Source: Oryzias latipes
Lineage: Eukaryota; Chordata; Actinopteri; Beloniformes; Adrianichthyidae
Assembly (NCBI RefSeq): GCF_002234675.1
Contig: NC_019881.2
Coordinates: 14,369,825 to 14,433,824 of the forward strand
Direction: 5' to 3'
DNA: 64,000 nucleotides
The notes below the pieces were generated by a model, which worked only from the letters and a program-made list of their open reading frames with translations, did no database searches and had not been told where the DNA came from. Made by a program: the position numbers and the translations under genes. Shown piece after piece: positions 25,037 to 39,400 of the stretch. Each line of letters starts with the position of its first letter. Position 1 is the first letter of the stretch.

Positions 25037-27407
25037 TTTCCTCTGCTTCGTGCCTCCGTCCGCCTGGCGGTGCAGAGGATCGGAGCTACAAACAATAACT
25101 CCGGGAGATGCATCAGCGCCCCTGCTGGTCGTATTCACTAACTACAGCCTGCTCTGCTGGGAATGACGGATTCATTGATCATCTGCATTTCACTTTAAAC
25201 ATTCATACTACTGAATACGACATCTATAAAAAATATAAATTATTCTGTTATGTATTTTGTAATTACGCATTTAAAAGAGGAATTCAATATCTATTTATTT
25301 ATTAATAAATGATTTTCACAACAATGGAAATGCAATTTCTAAAAGAACTCAAATAGATAGAATAGATCACGCTTTTTTCTACGTACAGCTGTGCACCTGC
25401 CATTACTGTTTTGTTGATTGAAAATTTCAGCAAATTTGACACAAATCGCTGGAAGAAATGGTCTTTTAATAAAAATTGTAACAATTCTTGACAACAAAGT
25501 TAAAAGTGAAAATAAAAAGCAAAGTTATGTGTAAAGAGAAGAGTGAAACATGATCTCCAACTATATAGTTTCCTGTGTATTAGGTATTGCTGTAATTATA
25601 CTATAATATTTTTTTCAAATTAAAAATATAAATATTTTAAGACGCCCAAGTGGCTGGGATAGGCTCCAGCAGCCCCGTGACCCCGAAAGGGAATAAACGG
25701 TTAAGAAAATGAATTAATGAATGAATGAATATTTTAAGTACATTGACAAGACACAAAACATTCTATTTTGGTGTATTATTTGTAGACTCACATTTTACAC
25801 TATATTAGACATTTTATCAATAATGTCATATAAATAAATTTAAATCTGGCTTTTGATCAACATTTGAATACTTACTCTGATGTAAAGGATACAATAATAA
25901 CTATAACACATAGGATTTTACCTTAAAAAGTAATTTTGTAAAACTTTATTGGAAAATAAAGTTTTATTTTTTGAAATCATCTGTCATTCACAATCCAATT
26001 TGTTGAAACAACCACTGCTATCATACTATATCTTTATAAATTTACTGCTCATTTATATGAAACTATAAGTTTATAAATAATAGGTGAATAAAAGGAGACA
26101 AACAGAAATGACACACAGTCAAAGTAAATGTAATAAAAACAACTTTGTGGATCTTTTATTTTATAAATAATGGCTTTAATCCATGTAATACTTTCATAAG
26201 AACAATTTACAGGTTTGTTTTACAAAGGAAAAAAACAGAACAAAAGAACAAAATCACATTCCAAGTTTTAGCTCCTCCTAAAAAAAATCATAAACATTTC
26301 ATATATATTAGATTTTACCTCTGTCAATAACACAACCAAAGACAACAACAACAAAAATAATAATTTCAGTCAGACCATTTTAAATGTTTTAGTTAAAAAG
26401 AATATAAAAAAGGTAACAAATATATTAGAAGTAAATCTTTTTAACATGCAAAAATGGAAGAAAAAAAGAAGTTTGAAAAAAAGAAGCGTTCAGTTAAATC
26501 AATATAAAAATACATTGTAATTTATTGGTAAATAAATCAACATTAACAAATGTTATTATCATTAGATAGATACCATTGTGATTCTTTTTTCTTTTAAAGT
26601 TGTTTACTTATTTTTTTCAGCAGAGCATTACAGATACTTAAAAAAAAACCTGAGGCAAAATGTTATGCAAAAGAAAAACTTTTTTTTGCTTTAACTTCAA
26701 GAACAATTTAATTACATGGTGAAAGTGCACAAGACAAAAAAAGGCAGAAAAACGTTTTAAAATTGTGGCAGGTAAAATGTAATTAGTCTTAAAACATGTA
26801 AAAATTAGGGATAAAAGTATGACCCTTCCAACTTTTAACTTAAATATTTCTGATACCACTCATATAAGACATTTCTGACTGGGCCTTCATCTAGTCTGCT
26901 TTGGTTGATTCATCAAACCCCTTTAAAAAATGCCCTGTGATACAATTTACCAACTCAAGTTTCTCTTCACGCTAACTATTTTTTCAAATGCAACATATAA
27001 CAAAAACAGATGCAGTAATGTGGATCTTGAAGGCTGAAGTGCATATTTGCAAATGCGCTCTAGGCCTTGCCTGTGATCTTCAGATCAGAGGAAGATGGAG
27101 ACGGACAACTGGAGATGTGTTGCACTCTTGCTCTAATTACTTATGCTGCAACTTGTGACTCACCATTCCTTTTAAAAACAGATGCTGTAACCTTCATCTT
27201 TTCAGTCCATTTTCAATCTGTGACTCAAAGGCGTGCAGGAGTGAGTTTGCTGGAAAGTGTCCATGGCAACAGCAATCCATTAACTTGCTTTACTCGGTTG
27301 TCATTCTTAAACTTACAAAATATAATGCTTCAGAAGTCCAAGACTTTTTTCCTTTTTTTTAATGAGAGCAAGAAGACTTAAAAACGTTGTAAGAAAGTTG
27401 TCCATCA
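25037..27407. other. Interval between cpsf6 promoter and cacna2d4 3' end
   Basis: About 25,037-25,110 is the GC-richer cpsf6 5' UTR/promoter. From 25,640 to 25,730 lies a common fish repeat tail (GGCTGGGATAGGCTCCAGCA ... AAACGGTTAAGAAAATGAAT) ending in GAAT units. The rest is very AT-rich and probably includes the cacna2d4 3' UTR (minus strand). No additional gene recognised. Confidence 0.45.
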
Positions 27408-30400
27408 TCAGGAAATTGATCCAGCAATGGAAAGACATAGCAGGAGGAGGACATATGACAGTGAAATGACAGATGCCCCTCCACAGTCGTCTGCATTCTC
27501 CTGCAGGACCCAAGCAGAGACACAATTTGATTAGAACTTATTGCAGGTTATTACTCAAATCAACAAGTTGCTATTTAATACTTTACAAATAACATATAGA
27601 CAAAAATAAAAAGATAAGCACGAGGATATAACGAGTGGAAAGCTTACCTGCGGATGATAAGAATGACAGGACTCAGGGCGTCTGCGAATCTTCTGAGACC
27701 TCATTCTGTCACACTTCACTGATGCATTATGTTGAACAGGGTCAAGGGGAACAAAAAACCAATAGCGTCTAGAATTGGGCATTATATAATACACATTTTT
27801 GGGTCATAGTAAAAACGTAGAGGATGTAAGAAAAATCCATATTCTTCCTGAGATCAATTGATTTTTAAAAATGTATTTAGATTTTTCATAATGTATATTA
27901 GATACCCAAATCAAAGGATATATTTGACTTCTTTGGGCTCCAGGGTTATGGGCGGGTACTGCCTGGAGCAGTCACAGTCTGCTTGCACAACCAACATCAA
28001 CAGGTTGCTCTCTGGGATCTGTTGCACTACAAACATTCTGACACAAACAGAATAAGTGCTCTTAAACAGCATAGAATAAATAAACTTTATTGTGCGTGTC
28101 TTTAGACTTAAGGGTCAATGATGACTGAAATACCATATTTTTCCACAAGAGGGCGGTCATACTCAACACAATATTTATGACCAGTATGCTTTTCCTATCC
28201 ACTTCCATTTGAATCCAGTTATTTTCTCTTTTTTTCTGCTCCTTAAAATTTACCTACTACTCTGTCTCCCATTCTCCCAATTTCTCAATAACCCAACACT
28301 TACCTTTCTCTTGATAAAACATTCAAACAAACAAACACTGCTCAAATAAAGCAGAGGCACTGAAAATGTGTTTTAAAAATATAATTTAATGCGGCTTGCA
28401 GAGGGCCATTTAACTTTTTTGATGTTCATAAAGTGTACACAAGTGTGTGCTTACTTCTGGCATCGTCCACACTTGATAATGCTGTTGGTCTCTTTGACTG
28501 ACGGCTCATAAATGAAGCTGGGGTACTCAGTGTCACATGGCTGCAGGATGTCCACTTTTTTCTTATGAACATAGGCTAATGGAGAAACAGACAGGGTCAC
28601 ATCTTTGGGTTGGAATATTGAAGAAAGTCAAAATGTTGGTGAAGCTATTTGTTTGTGGCTGACAGGAGAATGAGAGCTGGTGTCTAAAAGCTAACACTCA
28701 AGCTATTAATTGGTACTTAGCTTGCAGCATGTTCCAAACAAGAGTGAATGTGGTGTGTGTTTACAGGTGAAATAATGGGGCTGGAATTTGGCAGGAAAGA
28801 TATAATGGCTCATTAAAATGTAAGATGTCTGGCTGTGATTTATGGTGTTTTGTTTAACAGCTTAATTGTCATTTAACCACCCATTTTCTTCACTTTTTCA
28901 AGGTCAAGGTGGGGCTGGAGCCTTTTCCAAATGTCATTAGTGAAGAGGCAGGGTGGAGTTATCCATCACAAATGAACAAAATCAGCTGTATACATCATTT
29001 TAGGATAATCAGTCAGCCTAACATGGATGTTTCTGAAATGTGGTAGAAGAAGAGGCATTGAGAAAATGCATAAACCCCGGAAATCTAGAATTCAGACGCT
29101 TCAAGAAAAGTCATTTCTGAAGCTTTTGGCAGCTGCATCTGCTTCCTCTAAAAGCCTTATGTAATCGGATGTGCAAAGCTTCAATGTGTTTGAAGGCTTC
29201 AACAACTCAATCAACAAATGAAAAAGGGAATTTTTACAAAAACACTGCTCTTCCTTGAAGACCGACTCCAGAGAAAATCCTGTTTTTTTTTGGTGGTATT
29301 AACATGTTCTCGGGGCATTTTTCTAATGATGAAGGACATGTATAAAGAAAATGAAGCTTAAAAATTTCATAGCTGAGTATTTATTTTTTCAAATCGTTTT
29401 GAATCCGAAGCAGATGAAAAAATAAAGTAAGAAAAAGGCCACAAGCTGCCTGTTTGTGGGAAGGGGGGGCAGGGTTGCTCTGCATCAATGGTCCCGCCCA
29501 CAACTCTATTTCTAATGAAATCCTCCCGCTCTGAAGAAACTATGTCCTACATAGAAAATTACCATCTTTTCTTTTCTTTTTTGGCTAAAAACATCATAAT
29601 CATAACTAAAAGACCACTGGGAATGCTTTTAAAATAGATCAAATGAGTGGAGAGGGACTTTAAAAAACACATCGAAGACAGATACTCACACACACTGAAA
29701 GATGACTTGGCTGATTGGAAGATGGATGATGATGAGGAGAAAATGCGATGGATGAACAACGGGTGTGCCGATGAATGAGGTGAGGATTTGTTAATGGAAC
29801 CAAAGAAGTGGATGAGAGGTAAGGAGACAGCAGTGACTTAATGCGTCATGGTCAGCAACACAAACATGTTAGAAGTTGGTCTCTAGTGAGGACATGGGAT
29901 TAACCTTTCAATACATTCTTCAAAAATGTTTTGTGGTTGCTCAGAAAAATGCATGGAGGTGTTTTATTGTAGATAAATCAAAATGTGCTCTTTGAGTCAG
30001 ATAACTCAAACAAGACTAAAATAAAATACATACAATTGGCACAGTTTCTTTTCTTTTAGCCCTTACCCTCAGCAAAATGCTCTGTATGCCAGAATCCACA
30101 GATATTAAACTTCAGTAGGAACCTTAATGTAGAAGAGAGAGGAAAGTGGATGAAGAGAGAAGTTCAGTTGGCTGGCAGAGACTGGACTTTAAAGCAGATT
30201 GCCTTCAAGCATGCTGCATGCAGATTTGAAAAACTGGGCCACAACCCAAAGTTGTATCCAGGGAATAATATAATGGGTCCAGAAAATATTCTGCTGTAAT
30301 GGGCAGCTTTGCAAGTAGAGAAGGTTTGTAAAAAGAAAACCCACTTTCCTTAAATTAAAAATGTCAGGTTGATGAAAAACTTGTGTGACAGTCATTCCAA

Positions 30401-33400
30401 ACTTTAAAATCATGTCTTTGCCAAAAACTATATTTGGCATAAAAAACTTTTGATTGCAACTTCCCATCTCCTTGAAAGTAATTGAGTTTTTTTTCTTGAA
30501 GAAACTTTAGCAGAAAGCTAACCGAGCTTCAAAAGTTTGCTTAATAATTAAAATAAAAACTGACCTGCTTGTAAAAGTGGCTGTAACATCATAAATAATT
30601 CCTCACTGACTCCATTCTCTTTTGCCTTTCTTTGCTTTTTTCAATTTGACCAGGTTCTGAAACATCTAAGTGGATTCCCTTTTGTTTGCAATTCAGTGAG
30701 GGTGGAAATTATGTGAAGCTTTGCCATATTGATTTAAAAACTGAACATCCTTGTGGTTTTTTTGTCATTTAAATCTTTTTAAAAATGACCCTGAGAACAC
30801 TTACAGCAGGAAGTTGGAGATGATCCACTTGAAGGCTGAAGCCAGACCATAGAAAGGCTAAATAGGCAAAAAAAAAGGTGATATGTTTTTTTGACACTAA
30901 AGTTGATACAACCTTTGTTGGAACCTTTATGTGGTAAAATTCCCTTGACGTACACTGAAGAGCGTGCGGGCGCTGCTAACAGAGTGTGTGTTTGTTTTAC
31001 ACATGGCCTGGTAGTCGAACAACGACACCCTGAGGAAACACAAGAAAACACACATGAAGCCATTTTTTGATGATTGTACTTCTTCAGACCCATACAACAC
31101 ACAGAATTGACCTGCTGAGGTTGATTTCCATGATGGGTAAAAGCCATGAATTTATTTTCATTTTCAGATTGAGGACGTGTTTTACTAAATTAATCTTGCT
31201 CCTCAAATGACGTGTAAAAAACAGGGAGACAAATATTTCTAAAAAAGTTCATACTTAGAAAAAGGCATATGCGTCTCAGACAAAGCATGATCAAATCTTA
31301 AAATCGGATGAGAGATTACATGCAGTTTTCACAAAAAAAGACCCCAAATCCTTGAAAGTAGAAGAAGAAAACATTGAATTACAGTGAGCATTTACAGGAA
31401 ACAGAAGAGGAAATAACTCACAGCACAGGAAAACCGGAAAGACTCCATGAAGAACCCCCCCCCCACCCCCCACCCCAAAAAACCCAACATATTTCAACAG
31501 TCTGGCAGGCTCTACCTTTTGAACATGCCCATCCTGATAAGTGTGGTCATCACTGAGCCGTCAACTTCGCCAAAGAACTTTCCTGCCTGGGAGAAAAACA
31601 TTGAGTGAATCTCTGTAACTGCATCTGTTATTATAATGCTGAGTTGTTTTAGTTGTCATGCATGATAGACAGAAAAAAAACAGCCAGCCCCACTTAGTCA
31701 AAAAAAACAAAACACACGTGTGTATCTTTAAAATGGTCTTGATTGAAACAATTAAAGAATTTAACTTAATACAGTTACGTTTTTTTTGTTGTTTGATGTT
31801 AGAAGATGCACTATGCCGTTCTTAATAAGTAACAGTTGCTTGGATTGAAATATCACCAAAACAGGAAGGGGAAAATATGTCTGTCAGGCTCTATGACAGT
31901 TCAAATCTAAAAATGCTTCCAAAATAAATAACCTTTAGATCCATGTAAAAAAAAAAAATGAGGGTTCAAAGTAACAAGAAAGTAGTATTTCTATTTTAAG
32001 GTTGTACTCTATGAAATTCAATATATGCTATGTGTCATTGTTGCAGGAGTTTAACACATGTTTAAAACATGTTTATTACTAGCAAGTAACTATTGGACAA
32101 AAGTAACATTTTTTGTGCTTCAAAAATAAATCTAGTAATAAATAAATAAATTAATAATTAAATAAATAAATAAATAAAACTAATACATTGAAAAATATAT
32201 GAAAAAATAATTAGCGGTATAAAAAAACATTTTTTTCTTTTGTATAGTTCCACATAGGGTGAACAGCAGAGCTATACGATTTGCTTCCAAAAAATATTTG
32301 TCAAATCTTCTGAGCTAAAGCCAATGAGCCATTTTTCCAAATGACTTTAAAACTGTGTTTGTTGGATGGCAAATCAAATCAAATCAAATGATCATTATGT
32401 TGCACTTTTCATACCTTTGAAACACAAAGTCCTACATACCTGAATAAACAATTTTTTCAAAACCGCAAAACTTTGGCAATTTTACCATTTATAATTAAAG
32501 AAATGGGAGTTTCAGTGACATGGGGAAGTATAGTAAATTGCTGTAGGATAGATTTCCATTTTTCAACAGCATTCATGTCAAGTCGGCTAAATAGATTTTA
32601 TTGGTCACCGTGGCATGCAGAGCACACAAAAGTGTTTAATGGGGTGGAGGTCAGGCCTGTTTCCTCCAGTGTCTCTGATAAATGCAGCTGTGTGGAGGTG
32701 AGAGCTGCCATGGTGGAGAATAAAGTTCTCCCCAGACTATGGAGATCTGGGATTGCCACTAGTTACTAAATATAATCTCAATATTTCTCTGCACTGATTG
32801 CCTCCAATAATGACAAGTTTTGTTTTACCATAAATGGCGATGTTGCCCCACTCCATCACATAATTACTCTATGGCTATGTCTGAATTCCCGCCTTAATCC
32901 CTAACTGCAAAAAAAAACAAAACATACAGTGTCTATATAAACTACCTAGTGCCTTGGATTTTAAAAACAATTTGGACACCATGCTAACTTCTTTTTTTTT
33001 TTTGACACCAAAATTAACGTCACCAAATTCACAAAGTGAAAATCTAATCAATATGAGTGTTTACAACAACTATTTACAAATCCACTGTGTACCGATGATG
33101 AAAACGTTGATAGTTGATTTAAAAAAAACATTTAAATACACCTTTTTTCACAAAAATTGTTCAAACGCAGTGCATTGTTGTCTATATTCATAGTGAGGAG
33201 TTCTGATATAGCCTTTGTCTTCACACTTTGAAGCCATGATTCAACTCCTGTAGGCCAAATCTGGACACATCCGTCCTTCTCCTGTTTTCCTTTAAAAATG
33301 CATTTTTAAAAATGTTTTAGAGACAAAGCCTAATGTTCAGAGCAAAAAAGGGTACCGGAAAAGACTTGGCTAAACTGAAATAGCTTACTCACTAACGGTT

Positions 33401-36400
33401 ATAATAAAGAGAGAAATTCTTGCAGGAAAACTTTGTGATTGAGATTTATAACTAAAGTGGCTTTTTTAAAAATTGTACCTCTCCTGAAAGATAATGAATA
33501 CTGGCAAATGCAAGAGCTCTCAAACAATCATGCCAAAGATTAAAAGGCACTTCAACTCAGTTATGTTTGTGGGACTGTGGGGTGGGAGTGTGTGTGTCAA
33601 CTTACATCACTGCGCCGTTTGGAAATGAGGACAAAGCCATTATTGTCAATGGCGTAACAGTCAATATCCTGATTCAAGAGGCAGAGACACAAAAATCAGT
33701 CATGTAAGACAGAAAAATAGTCAAACACAACTGATGATGATTACACTGATTTGGGACATCAATGTTTGCTCAAGATTTCCATTATTAGCAGTCCATAACG
33801 ACATTTACCGTTAAATAAGAGAATCTCAGAGTTTCGTGGCTTTGCAAAGTATAAATGTACTAAAATAAAAGTGTGTAGATAGTTTAGCCATAAAAAAGTT
33901 ATTTTAAGTCAAGTGAGATTTAAGAAAGTTTTCCAATAGGCAAAATATATACTTACAAGTGTATCACAGCGGAGAGGACAGACCCCCTCAACAGCAGAAC
34001 ACTAAAGAAACCAGGGACAGACAAGAAAATTAGCATGTTTGTGAGCCCGGAAAACACTCTAAACACGATTTATTGATAGGTTTTAGACGTCTAGCTTCTG
34101 ACTGCCCATAAAACACAGTGTTTGTTGTACATTGTTGATGCACGTCTCTCTGTGATTAGCTTCTGAGTGTCTCATTTGGAGTTTAGTGTCTGATTTGTTC
34201 CTGCTTGTCTTTGATTGTGTGTATGCGTGAGAAGCAGAACGCAGCGGGAGGTTTCAACTTTTCCTTTGTAGAAAAATAAGACATATGTTTTAGGAGCATA
34301 ATTTACTTACATCAGTGTCATTTGGCTGAGGAATTGCAGACAATCCAGAAAAATAGCATGAAGAAAAGAGATAAGAGATGTTTGTTAAGTATATAATGTG
34401 CGCAGCCATTTAAAAGCCACTTACTTGAAAAACAAGGGATAAAATGTACTTTCTATTGTGAACATGAAAGCAGATGAAAATATCCAAAAAAGTGTTAATA
34501 GCGTACCGATTACACAAAATACATAAAAAATAATGCTATTCAAATATAGGGAAAATTCAAAATACCAGGATTCAGTTTGTAAAGCACAGATGATTGAGGT
34601 TGTTCCATTTCTTCATTTTGGAACTGCTGTCATGTTCAAACTCTAAAGCTGACCCAATACCTTCATGGCCACATTCTATGTTTAAAACATGTGGATTGAT
34701 GTCTGTGGAAAATGCACCAATGGACAAACAGAGCATGTCAAAGTGTGAAAGCAACAATTTATCCTTCTCCCCAGCCTAAAGTGTCAGTTTCCCTTTGCTT
34801 CCCTTCACTGCTGCCTGATATGAACTCCAATTTAGTGACTGACAGACAGAAATCAGGGCAGACCACCCGTGCAACAAAGGTGATAGGTGATGTTTTAGAA
34901 GAACTGTATGTGCAAGAAGCTGCTCTGTGCCATTCAGGAAATTTTAGGCTACAAAAAACATTCTCTAAATCACATTATAAATACTGCATTTGTTTCTTTA
35001 GGTTGCCTTTAGAAGACAAAAATGGTAGAGATACAAATTCACAAATAAGACGCCTTGTATATCAATTTTAACAGGAAAATGTTTGTTAAATAAAAAAAAA
35101 GCCAGTAAATGAAAATTTTATAAATGCTGCACATGCACTGAAGAATGCCATAACAAATAAAAAAATCAGATAAATATTTCTGCTGTAGATGTTATTTCTA
35201 TGAATTTGCAGAACACAGTTTTAAAAAGTAACTGAGAAACTGACAATGAGCTCATCGTCATATTTCAGGGGAATGAACTAAGTTTGTTGTAAATGTGTCA
35301 CTTTCACAATATAATGAAGCATTTTACTATCTATAGGCAAAAAGTTACTTCAAGACTAGTTATGTTATATTTCATGGATTTCACAGTAGAATTGTATGCG
35401 CTACATGCTAATTTTGAATTTAATAATGGTGTCATTAGAATAGCAACATACACTATGATACTCCAGAAACCTGCATACATTATTAAGCCTTAATGGCACT
35501 TTCCTATTGTCATTTGGATCAATCAGGACGCTGCAGTGATTTGTAGTCATTTTGTGTTAGCTTCCAAATTCCCTATTTAATAAAAACAATATTTATATTC
35601 ACTTCAAATGAATGTGCTTTACATGAATGCCTTCATTTTTATTAATTTATAAAATAAAGGGAAAAAAGATTTAAATCCAGACTGATGACTTAGGTATTGT
35701 GTTAAATAAGTACACCCAGAAACATAAAACAACCTGGTTTGTAAACAAAACTCCCATTAAGATGAGTGATATTTATGGAACTGAACCATCAATCCTGTTG
35801 GTTAAGCTAATGGCTGCAGTGGAGAGCTCTTACAGAAAGCAATAAAAGGAGAAAAAAGAAAGAAGGAAAGGCCTTATTCCTTTGTGGGTAATAAATGGCT
35901 GTCTAAAATGTAAGAGACCGAAAAAATCTATCGTACTTTAATTCCTATTACTATTACCCCAGAGCCCCACTTGATTTCAGATAAAACAAAAGAGCAATGA
36001 AATATAGATATAGAATGCTGTAGCTGTCTTGTTCTTCCTCCTGTTGATGCCACTTTCATTAGGAATTCACAGTAGGTGCAGTATCTGCACTCCTGAGGGA
36101 GTGGAACACTCAAAATAGACTGTAGAGAGGATTTCATGCACACACATATATTGAAATACATGAAAATGCACACAAAAACGCAAGCACATACTAGGAATAA
36201 GTGCAACCCTAGGAAATAAAGATCAAGTACAAGACAGGGAGATAAGATATTTATCCTGGCTGTTTTTAGAGGGTTGAAGAGAAGGAAGGAGAAGAGATGG
36301 AGTCAATTTACGAGATGAAGAGAGTGAAAGAAGAGGTGAAATGAAATAAAATGAGCTGAGTGGGGAAACATTTAAAGAAAAAGCACACAAATCAAACTCA

Positions 36401-39400
36401 TCAGATTATCCCAAAAGAATTCTACTTAAAGTCAATACACAAATATACAAAAAAAAAAACACATATGAACACAGACACACAAAAGTGAACACATCAGGGA
36501 GTTGCAGAGGCAAGCTGTCATTGCTATCCATCACCTAATGGCTAGCCAGCAGTCTTAAATGGCCTTTTAAGTGCTGTCATTTACAGCTGTGGGAGCTGGA
36601 GAAGTGGAGAGGGACCAAACTCAGGAACACCTGCTGCAACAAAAGCTTTTCGCCAAATTAAGCAAGCCCCGAAAATTACTAACATTATTCATCCTGGACC
36701 CGTACTGAAACTCTGCACATAACTCAGGATGTGGACCAAAACTACAAATCAAGTGATGGCATTTAATGTTTTCAAAATTACATTTTGGCCACAGGGAGTA
36801 ATCCATTTTAAACTCAGGCACGAAAAATGCCAGAAAAACAATGTGCGAATGCTTCAAATAAAACTCAGGTTTCAAAAACAGCAACATTGTTTAATGTTTT
36901 TACATAGTGCAAAAGAAGCATATAAAAAGAACATCTATACATCTTTTTTTAATAAAAATAACTGTTGACATATTTCTATTCTGTTCTTTCGATTCACTTA
37001 ATATAATAGGAAAATTGTTATTTATGTAATAATGTGTGCAATTTTACTATTTCAAATTTTATGATGGAATCATAAAATAATAAATGACTTTCATCGTAAT
37101 CATACATTTTGTGTCTAGACTGTGGATGTTTCAATATTTAGAGTAGAGTTTAGCTGCACACTGAAGGCAACACTAAGGCCCCATTTACAATGCATGCTTC
37201 AAGTTACCCAATTCCGATTTTTTCCTCTCATGTGGCACAGATCGACATGACCGGTGAACGGGTAAGCAGGAAAAAAACGCATGGATTCCGATTTTCTCAG
37301 ATCGGATTCAGGCCTCATTCATATGTGGAATTAAATCGGATATGTGCATTTGCGTGTGCCATGTAAGCAGACAAATCGAATCGGATTCCCCAGTAAATGC
37401 GAGTCGTACGTCAGTGACGTCAACTCAGGACACCACCAACTGAGATCACATGACTTATTATAGGTGCTTTAGTGCGCTGATTTTGCTGTTCGAGGACAGC
37501 TGGAGCCCCATCAGCGTGTTACCTTTCAGCCTCAGGCTTCAGACCGTAGTCGGAAACCGCTGTTATTAACGGTCCGGTCCAGGTCAGGACGCAAACGGTA
37601 ACTAATCAAGCGGGACACCATTGCTCTGGAACAGGCTAGAAGCTGTTTATTTCTTTGTTTGGATTGAACTGTTAGTACAGCACAACGTCTGCAAACACTT
37701 CCTCGTTCAAAACTCAGTGAGAGCACATAACCCGGTCGAGCAGCCCTCCTTTTTCCTCTCCCGCGCATCCCCTCTCGTGCGCCTGCCACATCCTGGAGCG
37801 CCCAAGGCAACGCCTCCTTCCGTCGCTGCGTTGCCTCCATGACAACCGCAGTCACACAAAAGTCCGAAAGAAGGTCCGTGGAAGGCGGAAATGCTGGTGC
37901 GTAGTCCTCAGAACGTCTACGTTTGATAGCTTCAGCATTGTATAGTGTAAATGCAAAAATCGGATGCGGGTCACTTTTATTTATAGTCAGAAAATCGGAT
38001 TTGGGCATCAAGACCTGCAGTGTAAATGCAGCCTTATACTGTCAACTTGTCAACAGTGTCAGAGGTCAGAGCTCTGTCTCCCCCTCTGGTCACCAGCAGG
38101 AACTGTCTCCAGAATTCTGAGTGGACTACATCTCCCAGCAACCCCGGCGAACAGTCTCTGCATGCCACACACCTGACTCATTTGCAATCATTCACAGTAT
38201 ACTTAAGCACTGCACTGAGCCTCATTCAGTGTGAAGTATTGTTTGTGCCTCTCTGCCTGCATTACTGAGTGTTATAGCCTGACAGAATCTTCTGATTTCC
38301 ATACCCTGTTTTGTCACTGACTCAGTTTGGCTGCTGCCTGCCCCGAATCTCGCTTGGATCCTGACTACTCTAGTTTCCTCTCTGATGCTCTCATGCTTGT
38401 TATCGACCCCTGCCTGCCTGACCCTGACCCTGATCTCACTTTTGGGACTTTTAGCTGAGCTAATAAACCTGCTGCATTTGGAACCTAGTCGTCTGCCTGT
38501 TCTTGTGACAAATAACTAGTTGAGTTTATTTTGTCAGTCATATCCTGCTATTTTCCTTGTATTTTGCAGTCCTAATTAATGATTGTCAGTCTACTTCCAG
38601 TTATGATGTTACATTTTTATGTGTCTTAACTTCACACCCTTGAGGACAGCTTTTCTAACCTTTTCATTGTCTTGGTTTTGGTTGATGGACATTTCTGTAC
38701 CTGCAATTTTTACTTTAATAATCCATCAAAACACTTAAAATCATGGAAGAAATTCCTGCAATTTTTTCGTAATTATCCACTTTGAAAGAAAACTTTCTGC
38801 TAATGTGTTATTTAAATAAAACACAACTGTTGTACACTAAAAGATTAGCAAAGAAATGAGAAATGAGCTGATGACTAAATATTTGACCAATTCATTTGTT
38901 TTATTCACTATAAATGACTTGAGTATTTAGATGTAGTGGAATTAGACGGAAACTGTTCTACAGTGAAATTCTTTTGTTTAAATATTAAAAACTTAAATTC
39001 CCATCAGTTGTCACACACCTAGGTGTGTGAAGTTTGTTCTCATTTGACCAATCCCCCTTGAGCTGTGCTCACGAGCCATTTGGCGATTATTTTAAATTTA
39101 AACATAAGTTAATACTTTAATACATATATCATGCTTTGGCAGCATCAAAGTACAATGTAATGAATCTCTTAACTAAAGCTTTTTATTAGCAAACAGTTTT
39201 TTTCTTAATCAAAGCCTAGAATGAATAAAAACAAGCAAACGCCAACAACTGAATATCACAACAGAGCTTAGCCACGATTAACAAGCATAAAGACACGCTA
39301 CTTGTTTAACAATAAAAATCTTAATTTACATATTTGCGTGTGTGTGTACATATTTGTAAATCTATAGATATTAAAATCTTACCTGAGCTGTAATGGCCAA

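Noticed and set aside
27555..27794. Single-frame reading of the cacna2d4 C-terminal exon through the sequence upstream of 27,730 ([13 protein letters not shown])
   Set aside because: Those residues are intron: the AT-AC junction at 27,731 restores the family sequence, and the extra residues match nothing.
32473..32769. Plus-strand 98-codon frame in a cacna2d4 intron
   Set aside because: No splice borders, no known motif, and composition like the surrounding intron.
37532..38011. 159-codon minus-strand frame
   Set aside because: It lies inside a DNA transposon bounded by inverted repeats and has no transposase or other domain signature.
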